Below are positions 1 through 6,848 of a DNA stretch of 6,929 nt, piece by piece. The notes beneath the pieces are model-generated. The model was not told the origin of the DNA. It ran no database searches and was given only the letters and a program-made list of their open reading frames with translations. Within the stretch, counting starts at the first letter, position 1. Each line of letters starts with the position of its first letter. Origin of the DNA: CAZSGN01 sp964606415 (GTDB lineage: Bacteria; Bacteroidota; Bacteroidia; Bacteroidales; JBBRXJ01). The translations under genes and the position numbers were made by a program. The stretch is from NCBI GenBank assembly GCA_964606415.1, contig CAZSGN010000150.1:1-6929 (forward strand), written 5' to 3'.

Positions 1-43
1 TGAATTTTGACTAAATTCGAAAATTTGAATATTGATTTTCAGG

Positions 44-72
44 GGTTTTATTTTTAAAACCTTATTATTTTT
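44..72 (+). terminator. Probable intrinsic terminator of a plus-strand gene left of the window
   Basis: Positions 44-50 (GGTTTTA) and 55-61 (TAAAACC) form a perfect 7-bp stem with a TTTT loop, and G-U pairs can extend the base. On the plus strand the stem is followed by the T-rich stretch 62-72. This fits a rho-independent terminator for a plus-strand gene lying upstream of the window and convergent with pepD. On the minus strand no T-run follows the stem, so its use by pepD is doubtful. The stem is AT-rich and short, so strength is uncertain. Confidence 0.5.
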
Positions 73-91
73 CAAAATGTTCAGACAGATG

Positions 92-1558
92 TTATTCAGG
101 TATATTTTTTAGACTTTCAATTAAGTAATCCCAGAACCGCTCTACCGATTTAATGTTTACTTTTTCATCCGGCGAATGAGGATGAATGATGTCCGGGCCT
201 AAGGAGATAAGTTCCATTTCCGGGTATACTGATCCGATAATGCCGCATTCAAGGCCAGCATGGACCACTTTAATCCGCGGCTCTTTATTATAAAGTTGCC
301 GGTAGGTGGTAGTCATGGTGTTTAAAATAGAAGCATTAAAATCAGGCCTCCAGCCGGGATAATTGCCTTCGTGGAGACATGCTGCTTCGGCCAGTCCGGC
401 AATGCTGTCAAACATTTCGTTAACGTGTTCTTTAATGGCATCGACAGAGCTGCGTGTTAGATTCATAAGCTTGACAGTATCTTTGTTGGTTTTTACGGCA
501 GCAAGGTTGTTTGATGTTTCAACGACGAGCGGCATGTCCGGGACGACTCCAAGAACGCCATTTGGGACAGCGATAATCGCGTTAATCACTTTGTTAAAGG
601 ATTGAGTGGTCATTACCTCTTCAATTTCGCCTTTTTTTTCAAAGGTTATTTGAATCTCCGGATCATGAGATGCATATTCTTTTTTTATTTTATCAGTAAA
701 TGAATTTATTATATTTTGTATTTGGGATTGTTCATTTTCTTTAACCGTAATATAAGCATCTGCTTCCCGGGGAATCGCATTTCGCAAAGTTCCTCCGTTG
801 ATTTGATTTAACTCGATGGAACAGGTTTGGTTGAGGTCGCGAAGTAAACGAGCCATTAATTTATTGGCATTAGCCCGTCCAAGGTTAATATCCATTCCCG
901 AATGGCCTCCTTTTAAACCATGAATAAATAGATGGTATGCTTCCTGGTTGTCATTCGGGTCAGCAAACTGAACAGGTACTGAAAGTGTGGTATTAACACC
1001 GCCTGCACAGCCAACACAAAGCTCGCCTTCTTCTTCGGTATCCAGATTGAGCAGGATATCTCCCTTTAACAGGTTTGGCTGGAGCGCGAAGGCCCCTGTC
1101 ATTCCTGTTTCTTCGTCCACTGTAAAGAGGGCTTCTAATGGCCCGTGTTTGATATCTTCGGATGCAAGAATGGCCATCATGCATGCCACACCAATGCCAT
1201 TATCTGCTCCGAGCGTAGTGCCGTTGGCTTTTACAAACCCATCTTCAACATAGGTTTCGATGGGGTCTGTTTCGAAATTAAATTGTTTGTTTGCATTCTT
1301 TTGGGGCACCATGTCCAGGTGAGCCTGTAAAACAACACCCTTTTTATTTTCCATTCCGGGAGTGGCATTTTTGGAAATGATAATATTGCCGGCTTCATCT
1401 TTATGGACTCGTAGCTGGTGTTCTTTGGCAAAATTCATTAGCCAGTCAATGACTTTTTTTTCTTTCTTAGAAGGTCTTGGTATTTGAGTTAGTTGGTCGA
1501 AATAATACCATACTTCAGTGGGCTGGAGGGTGTCGGGCTTAAGTTTATTGTTTGGCAT
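92..1558 (-). CDS. pepD: Cytosolic aminoacyl-histidine dipeptidase (Xaa-His dipeptidase, peptidase family M20C)
   Basis: A 488-residue zinc dipeptidase that hydrolyses dipeptides, classically Xaa-His and beta-alanyl-histidine (carnosine-type), in the cytoplasm; there is no signal peptide. All expected metal and catalytic residues are visible: H80 and D82 in QAHLDMVPQ, D119 in GADNGIG, E149-E150 in TVDEETG, D173 in LNLDTEEEGE and H461 near the C-terminus in IIHPHSPDE. From memory these positions match those of the characterised Vibrio PepD, whose length is also nearly the same (about 490). This supports the ATG at 1558 as the start. In this family residues 1 to about 185 and about 400 to the end form the catalytic domain, and the middle forms the lid, which here includes GGHSGMDI at 217-224. 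The gene appears intact and monocistronic. It diverges from the thioredoxin-like gene. Actual substrate range cannot be read from the sequence; other dipeptides are likely. Confidence 0.95.
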   Translation of the reverse strand: MPNNKLKPDTLQPTEVWYYFDQLTQIPRPSKKEKKVIDWLMNFAKEHQLRVHKDEAGNIIISKNATPGMENKKGVVLQAHLDMVPQKNANKQFNFETDPIETYVEDGFVKANGTTLGADNGIGVACMMAILASEDIKHGPLEALFTVDEETGMTGAFALQPNLLKGDILLNLDTEEEGELCVGCAGGVNTTLSVPVQFADPNDNQEAYHLFIHGLKGGHSGMDINLGRANANKLMARLLRDLNQTCSIELNQINGGTLRNAIPREADAYITVKENEQSQIQNIINSFTDKIKKEYASHDPEIQITFEKKGEIEEVMTTQSFNKVINAIIAVPNGVLGVVPDMPLVVETSNNLAAVKTNKDTVKLMNLTRSSVDAIKEHVNEMFDSIAGLAEAACLHEGNYPGWRPDFNASILNTMTTTYRQLYNKEPRIKVVHAGLECGIIGSVYPEMELISLGPDIIHPHSPDEKVNIKSVERFWDYLIESLKNIPE

Positions 1559-1580
1559 AAAATGCTTATTTTTTGGTTCA

Positions 1581-1611
1581 TTGCTTTATGATTCAAAAAT
1601 AATTATATTTG
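1581..1611 (+). promoter_or_regulatory. Probable promoter of the thioredoxin-like gene (Bacteroidota type)
   Basis: TTG at 1581-1583 and TATATTTG at 1604-1611 are separated by 20 bp, agreeing with the Bacteroidota pattern of a TTG at -33 and TAnnTTTG at -7. The expected transcription start, near 1617, leaves a leader of about 50 nt before the ATG at 1669. The element overlaps the possible divergent pepD promoter. The match is by eye only. Confidence 0.5.
1594..1601 (-). promoter_or_regulatory. Possible -7 element of the pepD promoter
   Basis: Read on the minus strand, these bases are TATTTTTG, a match to the Bacteroidota sigma-A -7 consensus TAnnTTTG. It lies 35 bp before the pepD ATG, giving a leader of roughly 30 nt. 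No TTG -33 element is seen at the usual 19-21 bp upstream. In such AT-rich DNA a chance match is quite possible. Confidence 0.3.
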
Positions 1612-1668
1612 ACGATAATTTTAAGTAATCAGGTACGTTTTATTTATAATAAATCTAAATAGGTTTTT

Positions 1669-2208
1669 ATGCGACAAATGATCTTTATGGTATTGGGTGT
1701 TTTTTTATTAACGGCGGATCTTGTGGCTCAGCAGGATAAAGTTAAATGGTATTCGATGGAAGAAGCTGTGGCAGCTACCCGGGAAAATCCCAAAAAAATA
1801 TTTATTGATATTTATACAACCTGGTGTGGATGGTGTAAAAAAATGGATGCAACTACTTTTAAACATCCACAAATTGTTAAGTATCTGAATACTTATTTTT
1901 ACCCTGTTAAATTGAATGCGGAAGGAAGAGATACCATTAAAATAGGTAATCAGACTTTTGTAAATCCCAATGCCAAAAGCGGGAAAAAAGGAACACATCA
2001 GTTGGCGGCAGCATTATTAAAAGGCAAAATGTCTTATCCTTCTTATGCTTTTATGGATGGCCAGTTAAAGTTACTTTTTCCTTTACCCGGGTATAAAAAG
2101 CCTGCTGATTTGGAAAAGTACCTGGTCTGGGTGTACACAGAAGCCTATAAGGATGAATCTTTCGAAGATTGGGTTAAAACTTTTGAAGGCAAAATCGGCA
2201 AGAAGTAA
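1669..2208 (+). CDS. Exported thioredoxin-like protein with CGWC active site
   Basis: A 179-residue protein. Residues 1-20 look like a cleavable signal peptide, with a hydrophobic core and probable cleavage after LVA before QQDK, so it is expected in the periplasm. The mature part is a thioredoxin fold of the Thioredoxin_7/DUF255-like kind: strand KIFIDIYTTW at about 43-52, redox motif C53-G-W-C56 followed by KKMD, and the cis-proline loop YPSY with P124. Between the second strand and the cis-proline there is an insertion at roughly 84-118, rich in polar residues and ending in HQLAAALLKGK. The likely role is thiol-disulfide exchange or reduction in the envelope; the partner is unknown. The start has a weak AGG 5 nt upstream, and a second Met at codon 4 is an alternative. 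It appears to be a single-gene unit, with no Dsb or cytochrome-maturation gene beside it. Confidence 0.85.
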   Translation: MRQMIFMVLGVFLLTADLVAQQDKVKWYSMEEAVAATRENPKKIFIDIYTTWCGWCKKMDATTFKHPQIVKYLNTYFYPVKLNAEGRDTIKIGNQTFVNPNAKSGKKGTHQLAAALLKGKMSYPSYAFMDGQLKLLFPLPGYKKPADLEKYLVWVYTEAYKDESFEDWVKTFEGKIGKK

Positions 2209-2283
2209 TGTGACCTTATAAGTTTTCAAAGGTTTTGGTTTGGTATTTGCTCATTTTATCTGTTTATATTTTTATTTTTAATT

Positions 2284-2419
2284 GGTCAGTACTTGTCCCG
2301 CCAGAGGCGGGATGGAGCTTGGCATGATGCCATTTCTTTGACCTTGAGGCAATTATCAGGAGCACCTCTTTGCCACAAGCGGATGCTTGCGGCAGGGGGG
2401 GAGTAATTAAAGGTGGCTC
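2284..2419. repeat. Structured intergenic element with several hairpins, repeat-like
   Basis: This fills most of the 240-bp gap between two convergent genes and has no supportable ORF. Visible stems: TCCCGCC/GGCGGGA at 2296-2302 and 2306-2312 with a 3-nt loop; TGGCA/TGCCA at 2320-2324 and 2328-2332; and TGCCACAAGC at 2371-2380 against GCTTGCGGCA at 2385-2394 with one mismatch. GGTCA (2284-2288) and TGACC (2339-2343) can enclose the first two stems. GAGCACCT (2360-2367) and AGGTGGCTC (2411-2419) can enclose the third with a one-base bulge. None is followed by a T-run on either strand, so these are not classical terminators. GC-rich palindromes in AT-rich intergenic DNA resemble REP- or MITE-type repeats, but only one copy is in the window, so the repeat status is inference. 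The rest of the gap, 2209-2283, is AT-rich and shows nothing further. Confidence 0.45.
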
Positions 2420-2448
2420 TAAAGATATTGGGTTAACATCCGTTTATT

Positions 2449-3534
2449 TCATTTTTTAAATGGGATTTGCACTACTTTCCCCCATTGGTGTATGGGCTCA
2501 GTCGTTTCAAACACCTTTTCTTCTCCTATCCTGACACAAAAACGGACTATCTCGGGATATCTGATAAAAAGATGATTGTTTTGATTTTTGAATGCTTCGC
2601 CCGCAGGAATCGTTTTTTCCAGGGCATTGCGGATGCCTGTTTTTTCAATGGTTAGCATAAGTGAGTCACCCTTTCCCGGGCCTTTAGTTGTAGAGAAATG
2701 GCCAAGGAAGATTTGTTGCTTGGGTTTTGTAATGCTGTCCAGTTGGATATTTTTATAAATATGATGATTTGTTTTGCTTGAATAGCCTTCAAAGAGTTGA
2801 AAATATTCTTTTTCCAGTTTTTTTATTTCTTTTAATTTCGTTTGCAAAACGACGCCATCTGTAATTTCTTCGTTAATTGAAATAAGATCCAACCTTGTTC
2901 TTCGGAGAGAAGCCAGGATTCGGGAAACTTCAGACGCTTTTTCAAAGGTTGACTTTTTTACATAACGTTTTTTATAAACAGGTTTTTTTACAAAGATAGA
3001 GTCTTGCAGGGTGGTTTTATAGAGGGTGTCAATGACTTCTTTTTTTATTCCGCGGGGTGAAAGGTAAAATAGATCTTTTTTATCTTGAAATGTGGTGTCC
3101 TTATTAAGGCCTGTTTCTTTAGAAGTGTAATTATTATTGAAGAGGTGGCAAACCGGGTAAGGGGACAGCACTTTTTTAACCTGCTGTATATATTTTTCTT
3201 CTCCTTTGCTGAAGGAAGTAAAAAAAAATTGATCAGGATCCGGTGAAGATTTTGTAATAAAAGAAATATCCCTGATACGCCAGTTACTTTTTTTATTTAA
3301 AGGCAGGTCGTTTATTCCCAGTAATTCTTCTGCGTACCTGGCGTAAATGCCCGGGTAAAATGTTTCTTTCTCTAAATGAAAAATCAATTTTATATGTGTT
3401 TTTGGAAGGGCATAAAAAAATCCTTTTCCTTTATATTTTTCGGGGTCTTCAGCGTGAAATGTCTGAAATTTAAATGGTTGGCATGCCCCAAGGATCATGA
3501 TGATTAATAAACCAATCAGATATGTTTTTTTCAT
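2449..3534 (-). CDS. DUF4831 family lipoprotein
   Basis: A 361-residue envelope protein. Residues 1-17 form a lipoprotein signal peptide (KK at 2-3, hydrophobic core) ending in the lipobox L15-G-A-C18, so it should be lipidated at C18. The following QPFK has no acidic residue immediately after the Cys. I recognise the DUF4831 pattern: a first part with ALPKTHIKL (42-50) and YPGIYARYAEELLGI (60-74); the RIRDI segment and SSPDPDQFF (96-104); a basic linker KKPVYKKRYVKK at 183-194; a charged helical segment at about 196-250 containing SLRRTRLDL and KKLEKEYFQLFEG; and a beta-rich end with FIRYPEIVRF and WGKVVQIPF. The family is known from Bacteroidota and has no established function that I know. 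The start lies 2 bp after the stop of the NAD(P)HX repair gene, so the two are almost certainly co-transcribed and may be translationally coupled. A run of nine T (coding strand) encodes FFF at 103-105. Confidence 0.75.
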   Translation of the reverse strand: MKKTYLIGLLIIMILGACQPFKFQTFHAEDPEKYKGKGFFYALPKTHIKLIFHLEKETFYPGIYARYAEELLGINDLPLNKKSNWRIRDISFITKSSPDPDQFFFTSFSKGEEKYIQQVKKVLSPYPVCHLFNNNYTSKETGLNKDTTFQDKKDLFYLSPRGIKKEVIDTLYKTTLQDSIFVKKPVYKKRYVKKSTFEKASEVSRILASLRRTRLDLISINEEITDGVVLQTKLKEIKKLEKEYFQLFEGYSSKTNHHIYKNIQLDSITKPKQQIFLGHFSTTKGPGKGDSLMLTIEKTGIRNALEKTIPAGEAFKNQNNHLFIRYPEIVRFCVRIGEEKVFETTEPIHQWGKVVQIPFKK

Positions 3535-3536
3535 AA

Positions 3537-5051
3537 TTATTTATTGTTAAATTTTAAGAAAGCTTTTCCGGTGTATTCAATAAGGTCTGATGCGATGAGG
3601 CTTTCCCACCCTTTGTCTTTGTATGCCAGATCACCAGCCAGGCCATGAATAAAGACTCCTGTTTTTGCAGCATTCTCAGGATTATATCCCTGACTCATTA
3701 ACCCGAGGATGATTCCGGTGAGTGTATCTCCGCTGCCTGCGGTAGCCATGCCCGGGTTGCCTGTAACATTAAAAAAGAGTTTACCCTCCGGGGTGGCAAT
3801 GGTTGTATTTCCTGATTTCAGTACTACGATTACCTGGTACTGCCTGGCAAAATCGCTCACTTTTTGCAATTGTTCATAGTCGTTTTGTGAAGCGCCTGCA
3901 AGTCGTTTAAATTCGCCTGGGTGGGGTGTTAATATGGTGTTGGGGTGCAGCAATTTAAGCCAATCTTTATTTTGTGAAAGGATATTTAATCCGTCGGCAT
4001 CTATGACCATGGGTTGCTGACTATTTTTTAATAATTTTTTAAATGCTTTTTGAGTAATAATATTTTGTCCGAGGCCTGGTCCGGCTCCTATGGCAGAGAA
4101 TGAATCAGTTGCGGGAGGATTTGAAAAATATAATTCTGATTGATCGATACTGGCCATGGCTTCCGGGATTGTTGTTTGTATTATAAGGTTACCACATTCA
4201 GGTACATGGGTAGTTAAAAGCCCTGCTCCGCTGCGCAGGCATGCCCTGGATGCCAGGGTAGCTGCTCCGATTTTACCATAGCTTCCGGCGATTAGTAGCG
4301 CATGCCCAAAGGTACCCTTGTGGTCAAAACGATTCCTCCTTTTAATTAAGGGACGAATGTCTTCTTCTGTTAGTTGTGAGTAAGGGGTGTTTGTTTCTTC
4401 TATTGCTTGCGGATGCAGCCCAATGGGTAAAACATGCCAGTTGCCGGTAAATGGCCGGATATCCGCCAGGAAAAAACTTAATTTCGGAAATTGTAATGTT
4501 AGGGTATGACTTGCCTTGATAATGTTTTCCGGGTTATTGCCGGTATTGTCTTCACCAAAAAGGCCGGAAGGAATATCTATTGCAATGACTGGCCCCTGGT
4601 GCTGATTGACCGCATGGATCATGTCTGCCGGTAGGCCTGTCGCCGGCCTTGAAAGGCCGGAGCCAAAAATGGCATCAATAATTATTTGATCGTTTGCAAA
4701 GGGTTGAATATCTTCTTTTTTAGTGATTTCCCTGATGGGGGATTTATTTTGTTTCTTTAGCCGTTCTAAATTGGTTTTAAAATCTTCAGAAAAGCGGTCT
4801 GTGAATTTCAGAATCCATGTTTGTACATCAAAACCATGCAGCGCCATTAGCCTGGCAAGTGCCAGGCCGTCACCACCGTTATTTCCTGGCCCGGCAATGA
4901 TAATAAATGAATGTTCGTGTGTAAATTGACCGGCAATCCAGGCATATAGTTGTTTTGCTGCCCGTTCCATTAGTTCGATAGAAGGAATAGGCTCATGTTT
5001 GATGGTGTATTGATCCAGTTCTTTTATTTGAGATGATTTAAAAATTTTCAT
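3537..5051 (-). CDS. nnrD: Bifunctional NAD(P)HX epimerase / ADP-dependent NAD(P)HX dehydratase
   Basis: Repairs hydrated NADH and NADPH in the cytoplasm: the N-terminal YjeF_N (NnrE) domain interconverts the S and R epimers and the C-terminal carbohydrate-kinase-like (NnrD) domain dehydrates S-NAD(P)HX using ADP. Counting from the ATG at 5051 there are 504 residues. NnrE, about 1-217: GPGNNGGDG at 54-62, DAIFGSGL at 126-133, IDIPSGL at 158-164. NnrD, about 228-500: KGTFGHALLIAGS at 245-257, GAGPGLG at 322-328, DADGLN at 351-356, LTPHPGEF at 374-381 and the family signature GNPGMATAGSGDTLTG at 431-446 with D442 in the catalytic GSGD. The frame is open to a TTG at 5081, but that would add ten residues before MKIFKSSQIKELD, which is where this family normally begins, so the ATG is chosen. 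Both domains look intact. It is the first gene of an operon with the DUF4831 lipoprotein. Confidence 0.94.
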   Translation of the reverse strand: MKIFKSSQIKELDQYTIKHEPIPSIELMERAAKQLYAWIAGQFTHEHSFIIIAGPGNNGGDGLALARLMALHGFDVQTWILKFTDRFSEDFKTNLERLKKQNKSPIREITKKEDIQPFANDQIIIDAIFGSGLSRPATGLPADMIHAVNQHQGPVIAIDIPSGLFGEDNTGNNPENIIKASHTLTLQFPKLSFFLADIRPFTGNWHVLPIGLHPQAIEETNTPYSQLTEEDIRPLIKRRNRFDHKGTFGHALLIAGSYGKIGAATLASRACLRSGAGLLTTHVPECGNLIIQTTIPEAMASIDQSELYFSNPPATDSFSAIGAGPGLGQNIITQKAFKKLLKNSQQPMVIDADGLNILSQNKDWLKLLHPNTILTPHPGEFKRLAGASQNDYEQLQKVSDFARQYQVIVVLKSGNTTIATPEGKLFFNVTGNPGMATAGSGDTLTGIILGLMSQGYNPENAAKTGVFIHGLAGDLAYKDKGWESLIASDLIEYTGKAFLKFNNK

Positions 5052-5165
5052 TTGCAACCGCTTTACACTTATTTTTATCAATTATTAAAACAATTAAAAA
5101 TAGAAACTTTTCTCTTGGGCATATAAAGAATATAAGACAAAATATAAATTTATTTTCGATTTCTT

Positions 5166-5173
5166 TATATTTG
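5166..5173 (+). promoter_or_regulatory. Possible -7 element of the peptide transporter promoter
   Basis: TATATTTG matches the Bacteroidota -7 consensus TAnnTTTG and lies 28 bp before the transporter ATG, implying a leader of about 20 nt. No TTG is found at the expected -33 distance. The 150-bp gap 5052-5201 is very AT-rich, separates two divergent genes and must also hold the promoter of the minus-strand operon, for which I see no clear match. Confidence 0.4.
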
Positions 5174-5201
5174 TTCCGTTCAAATCATCAACACAAAATT
5201 T

Positions 5202-6671
5202 ATGCAAAAACATCCCCGTGGTTTGTATGTACTTTTTTTTACTGAGATGTGGGAGCGCTTCAGTTACTATGGTATGCGAGGACTGCTTGTGTTGTATTTA
5301 GTTGCTAAAATTAATGAAGGGGGGATGGGTTGGACGGAAGTAAGAGCTTTAACGCTTTATGGGACCTATACCATGTTTGTTTATTTAATGTCTGTTCCCG
5401 GAGGAATTCTCGCGGATAAATTCATAGGACAAAAGAAAGCGGTCATGATTGGCGGTTTCCTCTTGGTGCTTGGACATGGTATTATGGCAATACCTGGAGT
5501 AATGCCTTTTTATATTGCATTAATTTTGATCGTTCTTGGCGTTGGTGCTTTAAAAGCTAATATTTCAACGATGGTCGGTGCTTTGTACAAGCCAGGAGAT
5601 GTCAGGCGGGACCAGGGATTTACCATTTTTTATATGGGCATTAATGTTGGAGCGCTTCTTGCTGCATTGGTTGTGGGTTATATCGGGCAAAAAATCGACT
5701 GGCATCTTGGTTTTGGCCTGGCAGGCATAGGAATGTTATTAGGCCAGGTTGTTTATATTGCCGGGCAGAAACATTTGAAAGGGATTGGTGAGCGCCCGGT
5801 TAAAGAAAAACGTGCAGACATAGGTATAGCTAATGGAGGAAATATGTTTAAACGAGTGATCAATACATCTTTCGGTTTGTTTTTCTTTTTGGCTGGATTA
5901 GGGGGAGGTGCTTTGCTTATCGCGAAAGGAGAGTGGCTTTTTGGCCTCTTTATGCCGGTAGTGGGATATCTTATTGGTGCCGGGAGTCTTGTATATAAAA
6001 ATGAATTAACCCGTATTGAGCGTGACCGGGTTGTGGTTCTGTTGGTTAGCTTCTTGATCGTGATCGTCTTTTGGGGCGCTTTTGAGCAGGCCGGTGGGTT
6101 GATGAATCTTTTTACCGAGAAACAAGTAAATAAAAATATTTTTGGCGATTTTCATGCCGAAGCTGCTCAGTTTCAGTTTTTAAATCCTTTTTTTATTATT
6201 CTCTTTGGCAGTTTTGTGGCTGATTTTTGGGTGCGGCAAAGGAAAAAAGGAAGGGAAGAGTTTTCTGTGTTTAAAATGGCTGTTGGCAATATTATCATGG
6301 GGCTGGGGTTTATTTTACTTGTTGGTGCCACGATACAAGCTAGTTGGCAGGGTGTGGCCAGTTACTGGTGGATCGTCGGGGCTTTTCTTTTGCATACCAT
6401 TGGTGAGTTATGCGCTTCGCCAGTTGCTTTATCTTTCATAACCAAGTTGGCTCCGGTTAAATATGTGTCAATTCTGATGGGTTTGTTTTTTGCCATGACA
6501 GGTTTGGGAAATAAATTGGCGGGAGAGGTAGGGAAATCTGCAGCAGTTTTTGGTGAACAGGCTGTTTTTGCAGGAATTGGAATTTTTTCTGTGATCTTTG
6601 GATTGATTTTGATCTTGTTTCTGCCTAAATTGAAAAGATTGAGTCATGGAGCTGAAGAAATTGAAAAGTAA
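5202..6671 (+). CDS. Proton-dependent oligopeptide transporter (POT/PTR2 family, major facilitator superfamily)
   Basis: A 489-residue inner-membrane symporter that uses the proton gradient to import di- and tripeptides. The N-terminus carries the POT proton-coupling motif ExxER as E15-M-W-E18-R19 in FFTEMWERFSYYGMR. Further family marks are K118 in GALKANIS, the PTR2 signature FYMGINVGALLA at 143-154, E295 in WGAFEQAGGL of the seventh core helix and E402 in HTIGELCASPVALS, a region that binds the peptide terminus in known members. Hydrophobic segments number about 14, consistent with 12 core helices plus two extra helices (roughly 222-265) between the bundles, usual in bacterial POTs. Length is typical. 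The start ATG is the first possible one before the conserved motif; its leader is A-rich without a Shine-Dalgarno. The protein appears intact. Specificity for peptides over nitrate or other POT substrates is supported by ExxER but not proven. Confidence 0.93.
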   Translation: MQKHPRGLYVLFFTEMWERFSYYGMRGLLVLYLVAKINEGGMGWTEVRALTLYGTYTMFVYLMSVPGGILADKFIGQKKAVMIGGFLLVLGHGIMAIPGVMPFYIALILIVLGVGALKANISTMVGALYKPGDVRRDQGFTIFYMGINVGALLAALVVGYIGQKIDWHLGFGLAGIGMLLGQVVYIAGQKHLKGIGERPVKEKRADIGIANGGNMFKRVINTSFGLFFFLAGLGGGALLIAKGEWLFGLFMPVVGYLIGAGSLVYKNELTRIERDRVVVLLVSFLIVIVFWGAFEQAGGLMNLFTEKQVNKNIFGDFHAEAAQFQFLNPFFIILFGSFVADFWVRQRKKGREEFSVFKMAVGNIIMGLGFILLVGATIQASWQGVASYWWIVGAFLLHTIGELCASPVALSFITKLAPVKYVSILMGLFFAMTGLGNKLAGEVGKSAAVFGEQAVFAGIGIFSVIFGLILILFLPKLKRLSHGAEEIEK

Positions 6672-6681
6672 CTAAATAAAC

Positions 6682-6726
6682 ATAACCCATATTGATCGAA
6701 AGGAATAATCGCTCAATATGGGTTAT
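6682..6726. other. Perfect 14-bp inverted repeat directly after the transporter gene
   Basis: Arms 6682-6695 (ATAACCCATATTGA) and 6713-6726 are exact reverse complements, starting 10 bp after the transporter stop codon. Inside, after one mismatch, CGA (6697-6699) pairs with TCG (6709-6711), leaving a 9-nt loop. It would make a strong 3' hairpin in the transporter mRNA. No T-run follows on the plus strand, so it is not a canonical intrinsic terminator. An mRNA-stabilising 3' structure, a weak terminator or a protein-binding site are all possible. Confidence 0.6.
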
Positions 6727-6848
6727 AATAACTATTAAAGTTTCGCAGTAAATTAATTAAGATTGAATTTTAATTTTCTTGTGCGTGTGACCAGTGAATT
6801 TGCGAAGGAAAAGGCGTAGCCATGGCTTGTGTGGATGCCATCATTCAG

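Noticed and set aside
1..30. AAATT/AATTT hairpin (13-17 with 22-26) as the pepD terminator.
   Set aside because: Five A-T pairs only, no T-run after it on the minus strand, and competing pairings exist in the same bases.
2296..2312. GC-rich hairpin as an intrinsic terminator for the thioredoxin-like gene.
   Set aside because: The stem is good but no T-run follows on either strand; the nearby T-rich stretch lies before it.
2284..2343. Cloverleaf-like folding suggesting a tRNA.
   Set aside because: No acceptor stem, no T-loop GTTCRA sequence and no anticodon arm of the right size; only two hairpins inside a 5-bp closing stem.
5049..5081. TTG at 5081 as the start of the NAD(P)HX repair enzyme.
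   Set aside because: The ten added residues are atypical for the family and the downstream ATG gives the expected N-terminus.
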